A stretch of DNA of 64,000 nt, taken from assembly GCA_964390305.1 (NCBI GenBank), contig CAYMHT010000003.1, positions 1 through 64,000 on the forward strand, in the 5' to 3' direction. Below are positions 1-8,524 of this stretch, in pieces. Position 1 is the first letter of the stretch; every line of letters starts with the position of its first letter. Both the position numbers and the translations under genes were made by a program. Under the pieces are notes generated by a model. That model searched no databases and was not told where the DNA came from. It saw only the letters and a list, made by a program, of their open reading frames with translations. This DNA is from SKLM01 sp964390305. Lineage in GTDB: Bacteria; Chloroflexota; Anaerolineae; B4-G1.

Positions 1-281
1 TCAGAGATCAACATCTCCAGCGTGAACTTTCGCGTCTCCCGCACGATGTCGCTGTTCGTATCCACCACCATGCCATTGGAGATAGGAGTGGTGCAGGCTG
101 TCTGGAGCCCCTTCATGCCCTGCACTTCTACGACACACATCCGACACGCCCCCACATTCGTCAGATCTGGATGGTGACAGAGGGTAGGAATCTCTATGTC
201 GGCCGAGCGCGCAGCCTCCAGAATGGTGCAACCCTCAAGGGCTGTGACTTGCCTGCCGTCTATGGTCAACGTTATGCTCAT
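1..281 (-). CDS. [2Fe-2S] ferredoxin-domain subunit (HoxU / HndD / NuoG / FdhA type), 3' end outside window
   Basis: Only the first 93 codons are inside the window; the frame is still open at base 1. The start is ATG at 281, 14 bp after the NuoF-like gene. The visible part is a plant-type [2Fe-2S] domain with cysteines C35, C46, C49 and C63 (C-x10-C-x2-C-x13-C), as in the N-terminus of HoxU, NuoG, NAD-dependent formate dehydrogenase alpha and bifurcating [FeFe]-hydrogenase alpha. It would pass electrons between the NuoF-like flavoprotein and a further module. Which family member it is cannot be decided, because the discriminating C-terminal part is missing. Confidence 0.85.
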   Translation of the reverse strand, partial: MSITLTIDGRQVTALEGCTILEAARSADIEIPTLCHHPDLTNVGACRMCVVEVQGMKGLQTACTTPISNGMVVDTNSDIVRETRKFTLEMLIS

Positions 282-295
282 CAATTTCACTCCTG

Positions 296-2200
296 CTACT
301 CTGCGATGACTGCGTCGAACTTACAGACTTCGTAGCACGTACCACAATGTATACAAAGGTCTTGGTTGATCTGATGAGGTTCTCGCCGCTCACCGGTGAT
401 GGCGTCGACCGGGCACTCGCGGGCACACAGCGCGCAGCCGGTGCAGGCTTCGGGGTCGATACGGTAAGTCAGCAGGTTCAGACACGTCTTGGCCGGGCAG
501 GTCTTGTCAACGATGTGGGCCCGGTACTCGTCCTCGAAGTGCATGAGCGTGGAGAGCACGGGCGATGGAGCCAGCTGGCCGAGGGCGCACAGAGACCCAT
601 TTTCCATCCCCCTGGCGATGCGGCGGATCTCATCCAGGTCTTCCAGCTCCCCGTCTCCATTCGTGATCCGCTCCAGGATCTCCAGCATGCGGGTGCTGCC
701 GATGCGACAAGGGGGGCACTTACCGCAGCTTTCGTCGCACACGAACTGGGTGAAATATCGGGCGAACTCGACCATGCACGTGGAATCATCGGCGACGATC
801 ATGCCGCCGGAGCCCATCACCGAGCCTGCCTCGGTCAGCGAATCGAAATCCACGGGTGTATCGAGGTGCTCCTCGGGCAAGCACCCACCCAGGGGCCCAC
901 CGGTCTGGACTGCCTTGAACTCGCCCTCTCCCTGGATGCCGCCGCCCACGTCGTAGACGATCTCGCGCAGCGTGATACCCATCGGTACCTCGATCAGGCC
1001 CGTGTGGTTGACCATCCCGGTGAGTGCGAAGACGGCGGTGCCAGGGCTGCCCTCGGTGCCGACGCCGCGGAACCAGTCCGCACCCATGCGGATGATGCGG
1101 GGGACGTAGGCGTAGCTCTTCACGTTGTTGATGTTGCTGGGTTGGCCCCAAAGGCCGGAGACCGCCGGGTAGGGCGGACGAGGCCATGGCTGTCCGCGGT
1201 CGCCCTGGATGGAGGCCATCAAGGCGGTCTCTTCACCACAGACGAACGCGCCGGCGCCCTCCTTGATCATGATGTCGAAGTCGAAGCCGGAGCCCAGGAC
1301 ATCCTCGCCCAGCAGGCCGGCTTCTCTGGCTTGCTCCAGTGCGATATTCAGCCGGCGGACGGCCAGCGGGTACTCGGCCCGGCAGTAGATGTAGCCCTGC
1401 TCGGCGCCGATGGCATATGCGCCGATCACCATCCCCTCGATGACCGAATGAGGGTCGCCCTCCAGGACGGAGCGGTCCATGAATGCACCTGGGTCGCCCT
1501 CGTCGGCGTTGCAGATCACATACTTGGGCCAGCTCTCCGTCTCCCGGGCAAATCTCCACTTCAATCCGGTGGGGAACCCAGCCCCACCACGTCCGCGCAG
1601 CTTCGAGTCGAGCACCTCCTGGATGACGTCCTCCGGCGTCATCCGGGCAAGGACCATCTTCAAGGCCTGGTAGCCGTCGAGGGCCAGATAGTCGTCGATC
1701 GACTCGGGATTGATCAGACCACAATTGCTCAATACGATGCGGAGCTGCTTCTCGTGGAATGACGTCTTCTCCTTCGATTGCGGGTCGACGAAGCTGAGCG
1801 ACTGGAGCACGTGCCCGTTTCTTCTTAGGGTCGTGGGCTCCACCCGGCCGACCACCACTGCGTTGTCGAGGGCAGCGTCGTCGAGATAAGACGCGAAGAT
1901 CTCAGGCACGTTCTCAGCTGTCACATCGCCGTAGTTGAGCCGCGATTGGCCCCTGGCCTGGAGTTCTACCATGGGCTCGTAGGAGCACATTCCGACGCAT
2001 CCGACGGGCGAGATCACCGCGTCAAGATTCCGCTTTTCTATCTCTTCCTCGATTGCTGCCAGCGTCTCCCTCGCCCCGGCGGCCAGGCCACAGGTCGCCA
2101 TTCCAACGGTGACGTAGAGATCGGCCTGCTGCTTCTCCTGCCACCGTTTTTGTGCCTGCTTGATCCTGGCGTCAAGGTCGGCGGTGTCAAATGAGGCCAT
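296..2200 (-). CDS. NuoF/HndC-like NAD(P)H-binding flavoprotein with N-terminal [2Fe-2S] and C-terminal 2x[4Fe-4S] domains
   Basis: 634 aa, ATG at 2200 preceded by GAGAGGAG. Domain order: a thioredoxin-like [2Fe-2S] domain with only three cysteines (C37, C68, C72); the NuoF core with the glycine-rich motif GRGGAGFPTG (203-212) for NADH/FMN; the CGKCPPC iron-sulfur site near 490; and a bacterial-ferredoxin tail with CTGCALCARECP (about 579-590) and CIHCGTCYEVC (about 608-618). This architecture is that of HndC or Thermotoga HydB, the diaphorase subunit of soluble, often electron-bifurcating hydrogenases, rather than of respiratory NuoF. It lies 23 bp after the NuoE-like gene. Predicted role: NAD(H) oxidoreduction in the cytoplasmic hydrogenase complex. 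Bifurcation itself is an inference. Confidence 0.93.
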   Translation of the reverse strand: MASFDTADLDARIKQAQKRWQEKQQADLYVTVGMATCGLAAGARETLAAIEEEIEKRNLDAVISPVGCVGMCSYEPMVELQARGQSRLNYGDVTAENVPEIFASYLDDAALDNAVVVGRVEPTTLRRNGHVLQSLSFVDPQSKEKTSFHEKQLRIVLSNCGLINPESIDDYLALDGYQALKMVLARMTPEDVIQEVLDSKLRGRGGAGFPTGLKWRFARETESWPKYVICNADEGDPGAFMDRSVLEGDPHSVIEGMVIGAYAIGAEQGYIYCRAEYPLAVRRLNIALEQAREAGLLGEDVLGSGFDFDIMIKEGAGAFVCGEETALMASIQGDRGQPWPRPPYPAVSGLWGQPSNINNVKSYAYVPRIIRMGADWFRGVGTEGSPGTAVFALTGMVNHTGLIEVPMGITLREIVYDVGGGIQGEGEFKAVQTGGPLGGCLPEEHLDTPVDFDSLTEAGSVMGSGGMIVADDSTCMVEFARYFTQFVCDESCGKCPPCRIGSTRMLEILERITNGDGELEDLDEIRRIARGMENGSLCALGQLAPSPVLSTLMHFEDEYRAHIVDKTCPAKTCLNLLTYRIDPEACTGCALCARECPVDAITGERREPHQINQDLCIHCGTCYEVCKFDAVIAE

Positions 2201-2223
2201 TCGATACTCCTCTCGTGCCCATA

Positions 2224-2724
2224 CTACCCCGCTTGTTCTGCGCTCTCCGCAGTCGCCAGTCTCTTCTTGACGCGGCGAATCAGCTTAGTCGGCTCCATGC
2301 GCCCCATCACCTCCCCGTCGAGGACCGCCACCGGCGCCAGGGCGCAGGAGCCCATGCAGTAGACGAGTTCCATGGTCAGCATTCTGTCCTCGGTGGTGTC
2401 GCCGGGGCCTATGTCGAACTCGTCCCTGATCGCCTTCACAAGCCGAGAAGTCCCCTTGACGTGACACGCTGTGCCGTCACATAGATAGAGCTCATGTTCC
2501 CCCCTCGGCTCCAAATAGAACTGAGAGTAGAAGGTCGCCACGCCATAGACCTTACTTAGCGGCGTATCCAGTCGCTCCGCAATCAAATCCAGCACCTGCC
2601 TTGGCAACCACCCGTACGTGGCCTGGGTCTTCTGGAGAATGGGGATCAGTTTCCCCGGCTGCTCGCGATACTGCTCAAAGACGGGGTCCATCAAGGAGAG
2701 GTCGATACTCCCGTTATCTGGCAT
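2224..2724 (-). CDS. NuoE/HndA-like [2Fe-2S] subunit
   Basis: 166 aa, ATG at 2724 with GAGAGGAAAA upstream. The thioredoxin-like [2Fe-2S] fold is marked by C82 and C87 (CDGTACHVKG) and C123 and C127 (CMGSCALAP), the C-x4-C...C-x3-C pattern of NuoE, HoxE and HndA. It passes electrons to or from the FMN of the NuoF-like partner encoded next. The 122-bp gap to the upstream protease gene is the largest within the hydrogenase operon and holds an inverted repeat at 2755-2770, so the HoxE/F part may have some separate control. HoxE and HndA names are both possible; the family assignment is firm. Confidence 0.94.
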   Translation of the reverse strand: MPDNGSIDLSLMDPVFEQYREQPGKLIPILQKTQATYGWLPRQVLDLIAERLDTPLSKVYGVATFYSQFYLEPRGEHELYLCDGTACHVKGTSRLVKAIRDEFDIGPGDTTEDRMLTMELVYCMGSCALAPVAVLDGEVMGRMEPTKLIRRVKKRLATAESAEQAG

Positions 2725-2754
2725 TCGTTCCGTTTTCCTCTCATCGGTTCATTT

Positions 2755-2770
2755 GCGATACCGATATCGC
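2755..2770. repeat. Inverted repeat upstream of the NuoE-like gene
   Basis: GCGATA-CCGA-TATCGC: perfect 6-bp arms around a 4-bp spacer, in the only sizeable gap inside the hydrogenase operon, 31 bp before the NuoE start. It could be a small operator or an RNA hairpin. There is no T-tract, so it is not a terminator. Confidence 0.35.
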
Positions 2771-2846
2771 GTCGGCAGGAGCGACGTGAGTTGCTCCTGG
2801 CTGCTCATGTGCTGGTCGAGGGGGATCCGGTCCGTGCAGGGGGGCC

Positions 2847-3326
2847 TCACGCCGTTCCGCGTTCACGACCGATCTCCTCGAGAACAGCGTCGATCAAGGC
2901 TGGGAGTCCTGCTTCAACTGCAGGGCTGAGACCCTGTCTCCAGCCGACGTCCTCTGGTTGGACGCCGAATATGACGACGGGCGGAAGAGGTCGACCGAGG
3001 GCGCGGGTCAATGAGAAGACCTCCGCCAGGCCAGCGTGGTGAAAGGAGAACCGTTCAGTTGCTTCAGACAGAAGAACCTGATCTGGGGTGAAGCGGACGA
3101 ACTGCCCCGGTTGTTTGCCGACGTCGGCGGCGTCTACGATAACTACCCGGTCCTGTTCCTCGATCACGCGGAGGAGGTCGAGTCCTCCTGTTCCCGCATC
3201 CAGTGTCTCGACGCTATCAGGGAGCCCACGCTTTTCCAGCGCCTCGATGACGCGTGGCCCTATGCCATCGTCCCCACGCAACGGATTTCCGAGTCCGAGG
3301 ACGAGAACGTCTCGTCCCCCGTTCAC
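2847..3326 (-). CDS. Hydrogenase maturation endopeptidase (HycI/HoxW family)
   Basis: 159 aa from GTG at 3326, which overlaps the TGA of the large-subunit gene (GTGA); a longer form starting at GTG 3368 is possible but would overlap by 46 bp. The signature GLGNPLRGDDGIGPRV near the N-terminus is the metal-site motif of the peptidase family that trims the C-terminus of [NiFe] large subunits after nickel insertion. Its position directly behind the large-subunit gene makes that protein the obvious substrate. The substrate's tail after the DPCxxCxxH motif is only seven residues. Confidence 0.93.
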   Translation of the reverse strand: MNGGRDVLVLGLGNPLRGDDGIGPRVIEALEKRGLPDSVETLDAGTGGLDLLRVIEEQDRVVIVDAADVGKQPGQFVRFTPDQVLLSEATERFSFHHAGLAEVFSLTRALGRPLPPVVIFGVQPEDVGWRQGLSPAVEAGLPALIDAVLEEIGRERGTA

Positions 3327-4612
3327 ACGAACTGCACCGTCAGGACGTGCGCTGAGCAGGAGATGCACGGATCATACGCCCGCACGAGCATCTCGAGCGT
3401 CAGACGAACCTCGTCCTGAGGTTTGTGGACGATCTGGGGCACCAGTTCCTGCATATCGTGGTTCAGGTTGGCCATGTTCTGGTTAGTGGGGATGATGCAG
3501 TTGGCATCGGTGCAGAAGCCCCGGTCGTCGTACGCGTAGTGGTGGAAGAGAATGCCTCGCGGCACGTCGCAGGATGCAACGCCTTCGCCGCCCTTGACCC
3601 CGGCCTCCACCGGTTCCTCTGGGCTGACCCCTCGCTCCAGCAGCTCGTCGATGATGTTGATGCTGTCCTCGACGCAGTGGACCATCTCTACCACCTGGGC
3701 GGCGGTGTTGAGGAAGGGGTTGGTCACAATGGGTTCCATGCCCAGCCGGGCCGCGGCATCCTTGGCCCTGGGATGGAGCTGGTCGAAATTGTTGTTGAAG
3801 CGAGCCAGGGCGCCGACCATGTAGGACTCCCGGTTGTGGTGAGTCCACTTGGCGGTGGAGAAGGGGACCATCTCCTCGTTGGTGACCTTCTTGTAGTCGG
3901 CGACGGGGTATTCGAAGCCGTCGCTGCTCTTGATCCGCCCGCCGACGAAGGCGTACTCATCGTCCTTCGTCAGGGAGATGTATTCGGTCTCCCGCTCGAA
4001 CTGGGGCCAGTCGAGCGAAGCGAAGAGCTCGACCGAGGCGTCCATATCTGTGCGCGCGGCCACGAGGCGCTCGCGCATCGCCCGCAGCTCATCGCCGGTG
4101 GGTGTGTGAGTGAAGCCCCCCACCACGAGGGCGCAGGGATGCGTGTGACGACCACCGATCATGGCGCAGAGATCGCCGGAAAGCGCCTTAATGCGCAGTG
4201 CGCGCTCTACGACCTCGCGGTTGACGTCGATCAGCGGGATCACGGAGCCAGCGCCGAAGAAGTCGGGCGCCACCAGATAGTAGGTGTGCAGGACATGGCT
4301 GTCGATAATCTCGCCGTGGAAGTTGAGCTTGCGCAGCAGCTGAGCCTGCTCGGTGAGTTCAACCCCAAGTGCCTTCTCGGTGGCCATCGCGCTCGTGGTC
4401 GAATGACCGACGGCACAGATGCCACAGATGCGGGAGGTGATGTGGTTGAGCTCGGCATACGGTCGGCCGCGTACGAACGCCTCAAAGAAACGAGGGGCCT
4501 CGACGACTTCGAAGCGGCATTCCTTTATGTCGCCGTTCTGGGCGTCAACGACGATGTTGCCGTGTCCCTCGATTCGGGTAACGTGATGAACGTCAACATT
4601 CAAAGTGCTCAT
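3323..4612 (-). CDS. hydA: [NiFe] hydrogenase large subunit, group 3 (3b/sulfhydrogenase-like)
   Basis: 429 aa, ATG at 4612, overlapping the small-subunit stop by 4 bp. Both nickel-ligand motifs are intact: RICGICAVGH (C63, C66) near the N-terminus and DPCISCSAH (C416, C419) at the C-terminus, followed by a seven-residue tail VLTVQFV that is expected to be removed during maturation. The hydB-hydG-hydD-hydA order matches cytoplasmic group 3b (sulfhydrogenase alpha) enzymes, which couple H2 to NAD(P)(H). Group 3 is certain from the neighbours. The 3b subgroup is inferred from gene order and from the cysteine-rich small subunit, not from a tree. Confidence 0.95.
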   Translation of the reverse strand: MSTLNVDVHHVTRIEGHGNIVVDAQNGDIKECRFEVVEAPRFFEAFVRGRPYAELNHITSRICGICAVGHSTTSAMATEKALGVELTEQAQLLRKLNFHGEIIDSHVLHTYYLVAPDFFGAGSVIPLIDVNREVVERALRIKALSGDLCAMIGGRHTHPCALVVGGFTHTPTGDELRAMRERLVAARTDMDASVELFASLDWPQFERETEYISLTKDDEYAFVGGRIKSSDGFEYPVADYKKVTNEEMVPFSTAKWTHHNRESYMVGALARFNNNFDQLHPRAKDAAARLGMEPIVTNPFLNTAAQVVEMVHCVEDSINIIDELLERGVSPEEPVEAGVKGGEGVASCDVPRGILFHHYAYDDRGFCTDANCIIPTNQNMANLNHDMQELVPQIVHKPQDEVRLTLEMLVRAYDPCISCSAHVLTVQFV

Positions 4613-5403
4613 ATCGCCTCCTGTTCGGCCGCTTGCCCTCCCTGGCTGACTGCTGTCGAGCTGTAGTACGCGTTGAACATCGTCATGCGGGACATGATCT
4701 CGTCCACCGTCAAACCCGCTTCATCCAACACGTCCTTCATCGCGTTGTCATTGGGTTCGGGGATGTACCCACGACACCCCTCGCATCCATCACCGTACGT
4801 GGGGCAGATGGCGTCGCATCCAGCGCGCGTGACAGGCCCGAGGCAGGGCTTCCCTTCGAGGAGCAAGCAGACGTTCTCCTTCAGCTTGCACTCGACGCAG
4901 ACGGGGTGATCGGGGATGCCCGGCTTCTTGCCCAAGAGGAGATTCTTCACCACCTTGACGAACTCCTCACGGTCGATGGGGCAGCCCGGGATGAAGGCGT
5001 CGATGTCGATCACGGCGCTGATCGGTCGAGCCGGATAGGTGTCATACCAGTCCGCTTTGTCGCCGTAGACGTATTCCCGCACTTCGTCCAGAGAAGGCTG
5101 CAGGTTCTTGAGGGCATTGACGCAGCCCGTGTGGGCGCAGGCCCCGAGGGCGACGACGAGATCGGCCTGCTCCCGGATCTTGAACAGACGATCTTCATCC
5201 TTCTCTCGGGTGCAGGAGCCCTCCACGAAGGCGATCTGATAGTCCTCACCCTTCTCGGTCATGGCCTCGCGAAACTGGACGATTTCGACGGCGTCCAGTA
5301 AGTCGAGATGCGTCTGGAGGGAGTCGACGACGGTCAGCTGACATCCCTCGCAGCTGGCGAAATCGAAGAAGGCTACCTTCGGCTTTCCGTTCTTGTCGCT
5401 CAT
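4609..5403 (-). CDS. hydD: [NiFe] hydrogenase small (delta) subunit with three Fe-S clusters
   Basis: 264 aa. The start ATG at 5403 shares one base with the hydG stop. The proximal-cluster motif is at the N-terminus (FASCEGCQLT, C18 and C21), and a cysteine-rich C-terminal region has VCVECKLKENVC, CLGP and CPTYGDGCEGC, as in group 3b/3c small subunits with three [4Fe-4S] clusters. No twin-arginine signal peptide is present, so the enzyme is cytoplasmic. It carries electrons from the NiFe site to the FAD and ferredoxin-like subunits encoded upstream. Confidence 0.95.
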   Translation of the reverse strand: MSDKNGKPKVAFFDFASCEGCQLTVVDSLQTHLDLLDAVEIVQFREAMTEKGEDYQIAFVEGSCTREKDEDRLFKIREQADLVVALGACAHTGCVNALKNLQPSLDEVREYVYGDKADWYDTYPARPISAVIDIDAFIPGCPIDREEFVKVVKNLLLGKKPGIPDHPVCVECKLKENVCLLLEGKPCLGPVTRAGCDAICPTYGDGCEGCRGYIPEPNDNAMKDVLDEAGLTVDEIMSRMTMFNAYYSSTAVSQGGQAAEQEAI

Positions 5404-6251
5404 TACAGTGCCTCCTCAAAGCCCTTGATGTCGGCGTAGTTGAAGACCGGACCATCCTGACAGCAGTAGAGACTGTTGATCTGGCAGTGGCCGCACTTGC
5501 CGACGCCGCACTTCATTCGGCGTTCCAACGACAAATAGATGCTTGACTCGGGAATGCCCTTGTCCAGCATCTCCATCAGCACAAAACGATACATGATCGG
5601 CGGGCCACACGTGATGGCGATCGTGTTCTTCGCGTCGACCTCGACTTGGGGGAAGAGCGTGGTGATGACGCCGATATTGCATTCGAGCCGTTGCTCCCGC
5701 TGCCAGTCCTCATCCTCGTCCTCGCAGTCCACAGTGAGAAGACACTCCACATCGTCGCGGTCAACCCACTCACTCAGCTCGTCGCGAAACAGCAACTCGC
5801 TGCGGCGCTTGGCCCCGTAGAGGACGATCACGCGCTCGAACTCGTCGCGCTCGTCGAGCACCTGATTGATGAGCGAACGAAGAGGGGCCAGACCGAGACC
5901 GCCAGGTGCGAAGAGCACATCCTTGCCTCGCATCTCATCGATCGGGAAGCCGGCGCCAAAGGGACCGCGGATCCCCACCTTGTCAGCAGGCTCCATCGCG
6001 TGAAGGGCGCCGGTGACGTCACCGACCTTTCGCACACAGAGCTCAAGACTGCCGTTGGAGCGGCTGGGGGACGAGGTGATCGAGATGGGGGCCTCGCCCA
6101 CGCCCAAGACCGAGACCATCACGAACTGTCCCGGTTCGTGGCCCAGACTTTGGCCTTGGGGCAGCTCGATACGGAAGAGCCTCTCCGTTGCTGTCATCTG
6201 CTCGACATCCGCCAGGCGAGCCAAATCCGGTTTGTAGATGGAAATTCCCAT
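5403..6251 (-). CDS. hydG: Hydrogenase gamma subunit, FAD/NAD(P)-binding with [2Fe-2S]
   Basis: 282 aa, ATG at 6251. Ferredoxin-NADP reductase fold with an FAD site (APISITSSP), a nucleotide site (PGGLGLAPLRSLI), CGPPIMYRF, and a C-terminal dihydroorotate-dehydrogenase-type [2Fe-2S] motif (MKCGVGKCGHCQI then YCC) near 247-265. In group 3b hydrogenases this subunit exchanges electrons with NADP(H) or NAD(H). Because a second pyridine-nucleotide flavoprotein (the NuoF-like protein) sits in the same operon, the complex may have two nucleotide sites. The gene lies 12 bp after hydB. Confidence 0.95.
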   Translation of the reverse strand: MGISIYKPDLARLADVEQMTATERLFRIELPQGQSLGHEPGQFVMVSVLGVGEAPISITSSPSRSNGSLELCVRKVGDVTGALHAMEPADKVGIRGPFGAGFPIDEMRGKDVLFAPGGLGLAPLRSLINQVLDERDEFERVIVLYGAKRRSELLFRDELSEWVDRDDVECLLTVDCEDEDEDWQREQRLECNIGVITTLFPQVEVDAKNTIAITCGPPIMYRFVLMEMLDKGIPESSIYLSLERRMKCGVGKCGHCQINSLYCCQDGPVFNYADIKGFEEAL

Positions 6252-6263
6252 GATCGGTACCTC

Positions 6264-7295
6264 CTAGCGCGATGATGCGTGAATGGTGTTGAACCCCTCG
6301 AGAATGCTGATGCTGGCCGGGCACGTGCGGATGCAGCGACCGCATCCGACGCAGCCCAGAGCTTCGAACTTCTCGTAGAGGTACTTGCCTTTGCGCATGA
6401 AACGATGTCGCTGGCGGGCCCCGCGGGTCTCGCGGAAGTTCTCACCGCCCGCCACGCGGGCAAACTCGGCCAACTGGCACGAGTCCCAGTGCCGGATCCG
6501 TTCGCCTCTGGTGAGGGCCAGGTTCACTTCATCGACGACGTTGAAGCAGTAGCACGTGGGACAGACGTTGGTACACGATCCGCAGGCGAAGCAGCGCTCC
6601 TCCAGCTCCTCCCAGTGAGGATGGTCGTAGGCCTCGCCAAGGAGCGAAGGGAGCTGTTCAGAGCCGAAGTTCAGACGCTCGGCAAAGCGTTTGATCTTTG
6701 AGCGTTGCAGTTCCGCCGTCTGATTCGTCTCCGCATCGGTGGCGTCGCGTGCTTCCGCGTACCTGGCGAGAAGCTCCTCGCCGGTCTCCGTACCGACCTC
6801 CACCGAGTACTTCTCGCCCAGATCGGTCAAATGGAGATCGAACCCCTCCTCGGCTGCCAGCGTGCCCATGCTCCTGCAGAACGAGTCATCGTCGCAGGGC
6901 TCAAGGCACTCTAGGCTGATGATCAGCGTCTGCTCGCGTCGTGACAGATAGTGAGCGTCTGGGTAATCCGCGGAGAAGGCCTTGTCCAGAAGGTTGAGGG
7001 CGTGGAGGTCGCACGTGTGCATGCCCACCAGAACCGTTGGCTCCACCTCGATGACCGTCTCTATCTCGGGATCCTCGCCCAACGTGAAGGTCGCCAACAT
7101 CTCGCGTTGTGGCTGGAAGACCTTCTTGGGGGGAAGAATGGTCGTATCGTAGTCGAGCCGCAGTTCGTCTGGGTCGGCGATGGGGTCGAATGCAAACTTG
7201 GGCCCCTTTGCCTGCGGACCGACGACCTTGTAGTCGGCCATCAGAGCCTGGACGAACGGGGCGACTGCTTGCTTGTCTAGAATCTTCAGCCTCAT
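6264..7295 (-). CDS. hydB: Hydrogenase beta subunit, 2x[4Fe-4S] (sulfhydrogenase beta / AsrA-like)
   Basis: 343 aa, ATG at 7295 with GAGGAGA upstream. The C-terminal half has two [4Fe-4S] ferredoxin motifs, CFACGSCTNVCP (about 231-242) and CVGCGRCIRTCP (about 315-326). The N-terminal half matches the 4Fe-4S dicluster hydrogenase beta/anaerobic sulfite reductase A family and includes MHTCDLHALNLLDKAF. It is first in the operon and would link the FAD subunit to the small subunit. A leader of about 190 nt separates it from a possible promoter at 7498-7526. Confidence 0.92.
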   Translation of the reverse strand: MRLKILDKQAVAPFVQALMADYKVVGPQAKGPKFAFDPIADPDELRLDYDTTILPPKKVFQPQREMLATFTLGEDPEIETVIEVEPTVLVGMHTCDLHALNLLDKAFSADYPDAHYLSRREQTLIISLECLEPCDDDSFCRSMGTLAAEEGFDLHLTDLGEKYSVEVGTETGEELLARYAEARDATDAETNQTAELQRSKIKRFAERLNFGSEQLPSLLGEAYDHPHWEELEERCFACGSCTNVCPTCYCFNVVDEVNLALTRGERIRHWDSCQLAEFARVAGGENFRETRGARQRHRFMRKGKYLYEKFEALGCVGCGRCIRTCPASISILEGFNTIHASSR

Positions 7296-7623
7296 ATCAG
7301 TCTCCTCACGATCATGTGTTGATGCACTTAGTTGGTACGCGTTCCGCTACAACGGTTAGAAGATCCTGCGCTTCCGACCGTGCCAAGTCTGTACCTTCAT
7401 CCATCCCCGATGTCCTTCGGAGGTGGTCCCTTGCAGGCGCTGGTATGCCAACGGCCTGAGTTCCTGCGCGGCCTGTGGTAATACAGCTGCCCACGGGAGT
7501 ATAGCACGTCATGATGCGACCAACAAAGGAGGGGTATCCTACGCTGAGCCTGAGGTCTATTACCAAATCCGGCACGGAGTTCTTGTTGAGATGATCGCAT
7601 TCCGCCGGTGAGGCCAGCCTTCG
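7296..7623. other. Hydrogenase operon leader / hypC-hydB intergenic region
   Basis: 328 bp without a convincing gene. It holds one plausible minus-strand promoter (7498-7526) and otherwise a long untranslated leader for hydB. Short open frames here lack ribosome sites and family motifs. Confidence 0.5.
7498..7526 (-). promoter_or_regulatory. Possible sigma70-type promoter for the hydBGDA operon
   Basis: On the minus strand: -35-like TTGTTG (7521-7526), a 17-bp spacer, then -10 TATACT (7498-7503). The -10 is good, but the -35 matches TTGACA in only three positions, so an activator may be needed. Confidence 0.35.
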
Positions 7624-7872
7624 CTATGTGGGTCGCAACTCCTTCTCAAGGAGGCCGCTCTCGACCAGAAGGTCCAACGTCTCCTGCGCCTCTGACTCGT
7701 CGACCTGGCTGATGGCGAAGCCGGCGTGAACGATCACGTAATCGCCGACGTCGGCCTCGGGGACATAGGCCAGACAGACCTCACGGGTGACGCCGCCGAA
7801 GTCGACCTTCGCCATGCGCATGAGGCCACCATCCTGCGCCTCTACAATGCGTCCCGGAATGCCCAAGCACAT
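7624..7872 (-). CDS. hypC: Hydrogenase assembly chaperone HypC
   Basis: 82 aa, beginning with the diagnostic MCLGIPGRI, whose Cys2 is the conserved iron-ligand-transfer residue. The single OB-like fold and length match HypC/HybG. It holds the large-subunit precursor and, with HypD, delivers the Fe(CN)2CO unit. It starts one base after the hypB stop, so the two are translationally linked. HypD, HypE and HypF are not in the window; hypA is at 12.2 kb. Confidence 0.96.
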   Translation of the reverse strand: MCLGIPGRIVEAQDGGLMRMAKVDFGGVTREVCLAYVPEADVGDYVIVHAGFAISQVDESEAQETLDLLVESGLLEKELRPT

Positions 7873-7873
7873 A

Positions 7874-8524
7874 CTACGCTATCTCCCTTCGGAGCCAGGC
7901 CAGCCAGGCCTCCAGACCTTTGCCGGTCTTGCAGGAGAGGGGAAGAAACTCCAACCCTGGGTTGAGGGCCTCGACCCCGCGGCGGAAATAACCCACATCG
8001 AAGTCGAAGGCCTCCAACACGTCGATCTTGTTCAGGACTAGGGCGTCGATTCCCCGGTACATCACTGGATACTTGTAGGGCTTGTCGTCGCCCTCGGGGA
8101 CACTGGCAATGAGAACCTGGCGATGCACGCCCAGTTGGAAGCTGGCTGGACAGATGAGGTTGCCCACGTTTTCGACGATCAGGAGGTCCAGTTCCTCCAA
8201 CGGGAGCTGGGGTAGGGCCTCCTGGAGCATCACTGCATCCAGGTGGCACGCGCCGCCGGTGTTAATTTGGACGGCAGGGATGCCCAGCGCGGCCATACGA
8301 TCGGCGTCCAACGTAGAGGCGATATCGCCGTCCACGGCCCCGATGCGCAGATCGTCGCGGAGCGCTTCTACGGTTCGGGTGATGAGGCTGGTCTTGCCGG
8401 CTCCCGGTGAAGCCATCAAGTTGACGGCAAAGACGCCTGCGGCATCCAGCTGCTCGCGATTGCTTGTCGCCAATCGGTCGTTGGCGCTCAGGATGTCTTC
8501 GACGACAGACACACGTGTAGACAC
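7874..8524 (-). CDS. hypB: Hydrogenase nickel incorporation GTPase HypB
   Basis: 216 aa from GTG at 8524, with GAGGT upstream. SIMIBI-class G protein: P-loop NLMASPGAGKTSLI near residues 35-46, metal-site motif GGACHLDA, and guanine-specificity NKID late in the chain. There is no N-terminal histidine-rich nickel-storage tract. It hydrolyses GTP to drive nickel insertion into the large subunit together with HypA. It is the first gene of the hypB-hypC pair, upstream of the hydrogenase structural genes. Confidence 0.96.
   Translation of the reverse strand: MSTRVSVVEDILSANDRLATSNREQLDAAGVFAVNLMASPGAGKTSLITRTVEALRDDLRIGAVDGDIASTLDADRMAALGIPAVQINTGGACHLDAVMLQEALPQLPLEELDLLIVENVGNLICPASFQLGVHRQVLIASVPEGDDKPYKYPVMYRGIDALVLNKIDVLEAFDFDVGYFRRGVEALNPGLEFLPLSCKTGKGLEAWLAWLRREIA

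Noticed and set aside
347..1762. Plus-strand open frame of 471 codons antisense to the NuoF-like gene
   Set aside because: It is a shadow of high-GC codon bias; the minus strand carries a complete, motif-rich NuoF-like protein and this frame has none.
3425..4666. Plus-strand open frame antisense to the hydrogenase large subunit
   Set aside because: No motifs, fully covered by a certain gene on the other strand.
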